From Clytia hemisphaerica (lineage: Eukaryota > Cnidaria > Hydrozoa > Leptothecata > Clytiidae): a DNA stretch of 64,000 nt. Location of the stretch: positions 461,552 through 525,551 of the forward strand of contig CACVBU010001176.1 of the NCBI GenBank assembly GCA_902728285.1, written 5' to 3'. Made by a program: the position numbers and the translations under genes. Positions 58,261-64,000 of this stretch are shown one piece after another. The notes beneath the pieces were generated by a model. The model was given only the letters and a program-made list of their open reading frames with translations, made no database searches and was not told the DNA's origin. Every line of letters starts with the position of its first letter. Position 1 is the first letter of the stretch.

Positions 58261-58815
58261 CGACCCTCGACATGGCCCGAGAATTCTCGGGCCAAAACTT
58301 TTATTGGAATGCGCATAAAGCCCGAGGATGGCCCGAGTTTTCGGGCCACACGCGGGCTAACTTTTGAAATCATGATTTAAACCCGCGTGTAATTTCAGGA
58401 CTGCATTTTTTCAATATTTTCTCTAGAAAAACTTGATTTCACTTAAATATTTGCTATTAAACTGGTCCTGGTTTTAAACTTTAAGCGTGGTCAACGAGGA
58501 GTTTGTTAAGTTTATTTAGCAAGATGAACTGGATGAAACGCGACGAAATAAATTAAAATTAACATTTTCACACATTTTCAACGTTATTTTCACGTTTTAA
58601 TTTCATTATGACTCTGACTGGACAAGCTGGGATTAATCAATGGAATCTTCTGACACAGGCACAAAGGTATAGCTTGAACAGTTTACGTCTTAAGTCGTAG
58701 CCCGAACGTGGCCCGAATGATTCGGGTCAAGTTCGGGCCAAAAGAATTGATAGGGTCTCTCGGCCCGAACATGGCCCGAAGAGGCCCGAGAATTCTCGGG
58801 CCATGTCGAGGGTCG
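58261..58815. mobile_element. 555-bp element with 10-bp target duplication, MULE-like
   Basis: TATTGGCGTA is repeated directly at 58251-58260 and 58816-58825. The ends are CGACCCTCGACATGGCCCGA and its complement. Several GGCCCGA/TCGGGCC words are repeated near both ends (58274-58345 and 58700-58800). A 9-10 bp duplication fits Mutator-like elements. No coding sequence. Confidence 0.82.
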
Positions 58816-59991
58816 TATTGGCGTAAGTCAAAGCTTTTCAAGACGAGAGCAGCAACGCCATTCTAACGCCTGATTTCATTACGCCAGGTTTAAACGCATC
58901 CACCTCGCTCTCCCTTGTCCTTGACAGTCATATAACGACGTAGTGTATAAATAGAATACAAAGCACTTTTAATTCATTAGCTAATCCCTAATCCCATTAA
59001 TTCCTAAAATATGGCTCATGGTCATGATTCATTTAACTTTATACATTTCTTTCTTAGAAAGTACCAGCAATTCAAGCTCTTTTTCTACAAATTTTGAGCA
59101 ACTTTTAGACATGAGAAGATCAAAATCTCAGGGCATCCCTGGACCCGTTGGGGGGCTTACAGCGCCCCCCAAAACCCCCTGCAATTTAGCCCGCCTTTTC
59201 CGCAAGCCGAACTTCTTTTGGCGTGCACCTCACTTTAATAAAATAACAAAATTTGGCGTGGACTTTGCATCGTTTCGTTTCCACACTGACTGGACTGGCT
59301 TACAATCTATCAAAAAATTACAGCTGAAGAACAATTAGAATTCCCAAACTCCAGATCTTATAGAGGTACCCATAAAAATAAACTTTTTGAAGAACCTGGA
59401 TATTGTCATGGAATCCAGCTGGCATGGAATTCTCTTGTATTTCTTGTTTCTTGCTCTAGAAAAGCTTGGAAATAAATTGACTGACCTAATTTTATCTTTC
59501 ACATTTGCGGGAGTAGAACCTTTCATCCAAAAATTTCACTCTCAATAAGGAAAAAATAGTAATCAATGGTTCCTTACAGAGGAAAATAAAAACATGCTGG
59601 CGTCAGCAATTACGAAACGCCCACTGCCCTATTTATTTACCACCTAGTCCCGCCGGGCCGGGCGGGCAAGCAAACCAAGGAAATAAAAAAAGGGGGAGGG
59701 GGGCAGCCTCCTCGCGATTGGGGGGGGGGGGACGGGGGGTGAGACATGGTGAATAGAATCATAGAATAAAAACTCAATTACGTTACAGGCACTCAAGGTA
59801 AAACGACCTACTGCACGTGCACACCCCCCCCCCCGACCGAAAGATCGAGACTCGAATTTTTTCTTACCGTGTAAAGGCACAGGCAGTGGTCCTTTTTGCA
59901 AGCTTCCCAAAGTGCACTGTAGTAAGGGTCGAAATGAGCAAAGATGAGATCTAAAAAAAGTGCACTCTCTACTAAAGGGTGTAGTAAAGTT

Positions 59992-60076
59992 TAGAAAATC
60001 TGACCAAATTTTGCCATGCCGCCTTTTTTTTAACCGTAAAAAAAGGCGGCATGGCAAAATTTGGTCAGATTTTCTA
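59992..60076. repeat. Perfect 39-bp inverted repeat with 7-base loop
   Basis: Arms 59992-60030 and 60038-60076 are exact complements (TAGAAAATCTGACCAAATTT at the start of the left arm), with loop TAACCGT. The arms include CCATGCCGCC followed by a T run. Transcribed, this would be a very stable stem. Confidence 0.92.
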
Positions 60077-60449
60077 GAGTCGATTTTTCGCCCAGCGGTA
60101 CTACCCGCGGTCTGGGGGAGGGTTATCTGGCACCCAGATGGTGAAATTTTCATCCGACACGCTAAAGCTCTGAAGGTCGGAAAAATTTTCAACATCTGGA
60201 AGGTTTACATTACGGAATTTTGCGAGACCGCGTCAAGAATGTTGCAGCGGGAGGTCTGGTAACCCAGCCCTCGTTTTCGGGGATTGGCGGGTCCAACTGA
60301 AATATTTAATTTATAGGTTTCCGCGCAAGGGCTGTTGAACCTGACTGAGGATGCGGCACATCAAAGGCCGACTATCATTCCTCTCCGATGGGAAATTGGC
60401 CCGCTCCGTTTAGAGCTTTAACGTGGGTGGCCGCCAATCCACCATCGGA

Positions 60450-60765
60450 ATATCAGATAAGGGGGAGGGGTGTGCTACTGAAGTTTGAAAAATGGACCCA
60501 AGACTCATTCTTTTGAAAAATGTGACCCTGAATGTGGGACTGATTTTCTCAAAATTTTCCATATTTTTCCAAATTACGCCCAATGCAAAAAGGTACACCC
60601 TACGAGGAACTGAATTTTCTATTTTGAGAAATTATTTATCCATGGGAGGTCAAGAAAAAAGGTACCCTGGCCAGGCTACAGCTCGAATAAATATAATATT
60701 TTCTCTTTGAAAACTTGGCATCTGATACTCCAGTGAGGTGACTGGCCAGCGGGACACTCCGTACC
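60450..60765. mobile_element. Diverged copy of the 9929-10227 element, opposite orientation
   Basis: The same landmarks appear in the same order as the reverse complement of 9929-10227: AAAAATGGACCC, GTGACCCTGAATG..GGGACTGA, CACCCTACGAGG.ACTGA, TTTTCTATTTTG, AAAAAGGTACCCTGGCCAG. The terminal G/C runs are eroded, so the edges are approximate. Confidence 0.7.
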
Positions 60766-61559
60766 CCTTTTTTTTGCCCAATTAACCACTACCTGAAAGG
60801 TAGCACTTGCACTTTTATGACGTCATATAATTTAGCTATCTCGAAAATTCCTAACTCAAAAAATCCGGGCCTCTGTATAATAGCCATGAAGTTTTGAAGG
60901 CACGAAGAGAGCACGATATTTTGTTACAACTTTGATACTATTTCTGCACCTAATATGTTGTTTTATGAACATATAAACGACTGGACATCCATCTCCTTTT
61001 TCTTTTTGAAGATAACACTGCTAGCTTCGTTGCCGCATCGTTAAAGGGACATAACAGTACTTGCAAAATTTGTAAACAAACTGTATGCAGTGGATACAAA
61101 ATCAAAACAAATGTCACATGTCAAAATAAAATCAAACCAAATATTGCTAATTTTGATTGTTCAATTGTTTTACAAGTTTGTTTTGGACACGTGATTTTAA
61201 TTGTTCTCTTTAATGACACGTGGTTCGCGCAATGTTTACATTTTACTACTTTTATGTCTCTTTAAAATCATAAAATGAAACAATGGATTTTGATGATATA
61301 CCTCAGGGGAATGCGAACTACGACGAAACTTCGACAAAAAACCTCAATGGTCCAACTCTTTACAACTGTTTAATTTATATTATGAGGAAGGTAAGAGAGG
61401 CAAAATACACCGTCAACTCCAGAAATTTATTCCAGCGATAAAAGAGATTCAAAAGTATACACGCTGTTGAAATTCGGCACTTTATCGTTGAAAAAAGCTT
61501 TTAAAATGTATTGCAAATTTATAAAAAATTGGAGACTATTTTTTTTGTGAATTACGAGT

Positions 61560-62375
61560 AATAGTGAGAGCCACTATGTTCTGAAAACATCCTTCGTGTG
61601 CACAGAGTTGTTAAAAGCAAACTAACTTTTTTAAATGATCAATTAGGTCCATAAAATCACAAAAACGAATGGTGAGAAAAATGTTGACCATTTTGCTGGA
61701 AAATTAGAAGCTCGTATACTCTTGGGTACCTAATACTAATAGCCGGGGGGGTTGGAATAAGCAGGGGCCTTGGAAAAAACCTCAAAACTTAATAAAGCGA
61801 GGGGGGGTTGGAATAAAAATGTCCTGGGTGGAAAGTTTTGAAAAAGAGTCTAATACAGCAGAATTAGGACAAAAGAGGGAACTCCCAAAAACATTTTCCC
61901 AAAAATTAATAAGCGGTTTGGAATAAGAATGTCTTGGGTGGAAAATTTTCAAAAATTAATTAGCGGTGGGGGGACGGCTATTAGGTACCCGAGAGTATGG
62001 CTCAAATGAGAGATGGTGAACAGAATATTCAAAATATTCTCAAAATAAAATACTTCTCAAATGTTGATTTTCAGTATATATGTTGTGATAATTTTTGGAA
62101 TCCTTCGATAAATACCATATAAGTTAAGGGAATTAATTTTCGCGAGACAGCTTCCCTCGCGAAATAATTTATTAATTTTCGCGACTAACTTTGACTGTAA
62201 AGAGTGATGACGTCACATGGGGACCAGCAAAATGGTCAAAATTTTTCTCACCATTCGTTTTTGTGATCTTTTAGACCTCATTCATCATTTTAAAAAGTTA
62301 GTTTGCTTTTAACAAGTCTGTGCACACGAAGAAGAACATTGTTGTAGCTCTCACTATTATGTTGAAGCTCTATCA
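61560..62375. mobile_element. Composite inverted-repeat element, arms about 140 bp
   Basis: Left arm about 61565-61700 and right arm about 62224-62370 are inverted copies (CCAGCAAAATGGTCAA, CTCACCATTCGTTTTTGTGA, AAAGTTAGTTTGCTTTTAAC, GTGCACACGAAG). Another element (61716-61998) lies between them, next to the left arm. Confidence 0.65.
61716..61998. mobile_element. 283-bp element nested in a larger inverted repeat
   Basis: The ends are ATACTCTTGGGTACCTAATA and the complement of TATTAGGTACCCGAGAGTAT. The inside repeats GGGGGGTTGGAATAA and GTCTTGGGTGGAAA-like phrases. Confidence 0.75.
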
Positions 62376-62401
62376 ATCCTTTTAGATACTTTTTAATGCC
62401 C

Positions 62402-62656
62402 TAATGGGATAAACTTTCGCGGGGATTAAATTTCGCGGTTGGGATCCGCGAAATTCAAAATTTTCGTATTTTGGTTGTTGAAATACAAATTATTAGCGCT
62501 TCTTTGATGCCAGTAAACATTCAAAAAGTATTTGTTTGACATATTTTGAGTTTTGTTTAGAAATATTTCGCGGATGAAGCCCTTCCAAATTTCCATTGGG
62601 ACTTAATTTCGCCATTTCGCGGACGACACCCAAATCCGCGAAAGTTTATCCCATTA
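62402..62656. mobile_element. 255-bp inverted-repeat element
   Basis: The ends are TAATGGGATAAACTTTCGCG and CGCGAAAGTTTATCCCATTA, with further inner CGCGAAAT/ATTTCGCG pairs. Related wording occurs upstream at 62130-62200. Confidence 0.7.
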
Positions 62657-62716
62657 AAGTAAGTAATTCAAAGAAATAAAATTATGACGGAATACAGGCG
62701 GCAACGTTGAATATCA

Positions 62717-62857
62717 TTATAAGGATCATTTTGCAAAAAAAAAACTTTTCGAAATTTTGCTGTCGTCAGCAGAAATCAGCAAAATACGAAATTTTGCAAA
62801 AAAGTGCTGATGTCAGCAAAATGTCAGAAATTATTTTTTGCAAAATGATCCTTTTAA
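62717..62857. mobile_element. 141-bp inverted-repeat element
   Basis: ATTATAAGGATCATTTTGCA and its near complement at 62838-62857 bracket repeats of AGCAAAAT and GCTGATGTCAGC. Confidence 0.65.
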
Positions 62858-64000
62858 TGATGTGCAGCTGCAGTCCAAATTTCATGTTTCTATCTTTAGC
62901 CAAACTAGTTTTGCTGACGTCAGCATTTTTTAGTTTTTGCGGTTTTTCGCGAAAATAAGGGCGTAAACAATTAGGGTAACACCCTTACAGCGAAACTTCA
63001 TCATGGTATCCTTCGTAGCAAATCATTGGTTTCCTCATTTTCTGCCGGCTAATGGCCTTCAAAAATTATGGTAATTTTCAGGTTCTTGAGACATGCCATA
63101 ACTTACCTGAGTGGAGGTGATAAAAATATAGATGGAGATACCACTCCTACTTTTCTATTGCATTGTATCGTTGATAGAAAACTGTTGCTTTGTTGCTTTG
63201 GGAAAAAGCCTTTAATTTTGCTTTCGCTCATGGGAATAATTGAGTCGAAGAGAATTTGAATAAAATAACGCTACATTTTTAATTTGTTCATTGTGTGATG
63301 ACAGTTTTGTTGATAAAACATAAGAAAACCTTGCAAGAATAAGCACAGAACATCGAATTTGAAATGTTCGCTGCTCAGGGAATCCTCGGCAAATTTTGTC
63401 AATTTTTACATATTTACTAATGCCAATCTTTCAACTATATTCTATCAAAATTTTGAGACAGCTGCTATTTTAGATCTAAAGATATTTATAGCAAAGAACC
63501 TTCCACAAACAACAAAGAATTCGCAAAATTTGAAGAAGTTTACCTCTCGAACGTTTCCGGATAAAATAAAAACTTCTTTTAAAACTATATATAAAGAAAT
63601 TATTACTCGAAAAAAATTCGTATTTTACCTAAAAATACGAGGTTTAGTTGGACAGAATAACTTTACTTTAGATCTCATAATCTATATCTTGACTGATTTT
63701 TGCTATCAGTGATTGGTAATCAAAGGAGGCCGATTTGAAAGAAATTTCTAAAGAGTTTTATGACTTCTCTGGCTATTACAGAAAAGTTGTTACTCCATCT
63801 AACTTTAATTACCTCTATGTTTTAACCCTTCCCTTTAAAAACATCCAATTCAGTGACGCGAAATTACACGCGAAAAATTCCGGAAAGTGCCAAACGCAAA
63901 ATTTAGTACTCGCAAAAATATATACGCTTACCGTAAATCCTCGAATCGGTTGCTTATTTAATTTTTCAGGAAGGGGGGCGCTTATTCAAAGCGGGGTGCT
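62858..64000. other. Window end, no gene seen
   Basis: AT-rich. Open frames at 63068-63259 and 63359-63712 have no domain and look like chance frames. The last about 40 bases (GGGGGGCGCTTATTCAAAGC) look like the edge of another repetitive element cut by the window end. Confidence 0.5.

Noticed and set aside
58008-58373. 121-residue minus-strand frame
   Set aside because: It crosses the end and target duplication of a transposable element and has no recognisable motif.
59644-60195. 183-residue minus-strand open frame
   Set aside because: It runs through a perfect hairpin and G/C homopolymers, its composition is repeat-like and no domain is visible.

Overview
The window is animal nuclear DNA and almost certainly cnidarian. 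It is AT-rich and has spliced genes with GT-AG introns of about 60 bp to 4.3 kb, separated by many short inverted-repeat transposons. The strongest lineage clue is a minus-strand gene that joins a signal peptide, proline-rich repeats and minicollagen-type cysteine-rich domains, a combination known from the capsule wall of stinging cells (nematocysts). I cannot name the species.

Positions 801-32757 (+) hold the main feature, a very large adhesion G-protein-coupled receptor whose 5' end lies before the window. I traced 39 coding exons by hand. Joined, they keep one open frame of 2310 residues ending in a stop. The order is: leucine-rich repeats and LRRCT cap, GON domain, F5/8C (discoidin) domain, a two-exon Cys module resembling a beta-trefoil, seven Ig domains, a sushi/CCP domain, a calcium-binding EGF, a Pro/Thr stalk, GAIN domain with a canonical GPS cleavage site, seven transmembrane helices, and a long tail with a PPxY motif and a PDZ-type C-terminus. 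I know no described receptor with this order.

Positions 32758-40156 hold the receptor 3' UTR, one small ORF of unknown function, and mobile elements. Positions 40157-44722 (-) hold the minicollagen-like gene: five upstream exons all joined by phase-1 introns, then two candidate last exons, each with its own cysteine-rich domain. One last exon carries a reading-frame break in a polyproline tract.

Positions 47174-49304 (-) hold a PLAC8/cornifelin-family gene and 51159-52650 (-) a complete ORMDL gene, a regulator of sphingolipid synthesis. From 52.7 kb to the end I find no convincing gene. That part holds several inverted-repeat elements, one with a 10-bp target duplication, plus degenerate tandem repeats and a perfect 39-bp hairpin. 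No operon logic applies. The genes are independent, and the receptor and minicollagen-like gene are convergent.
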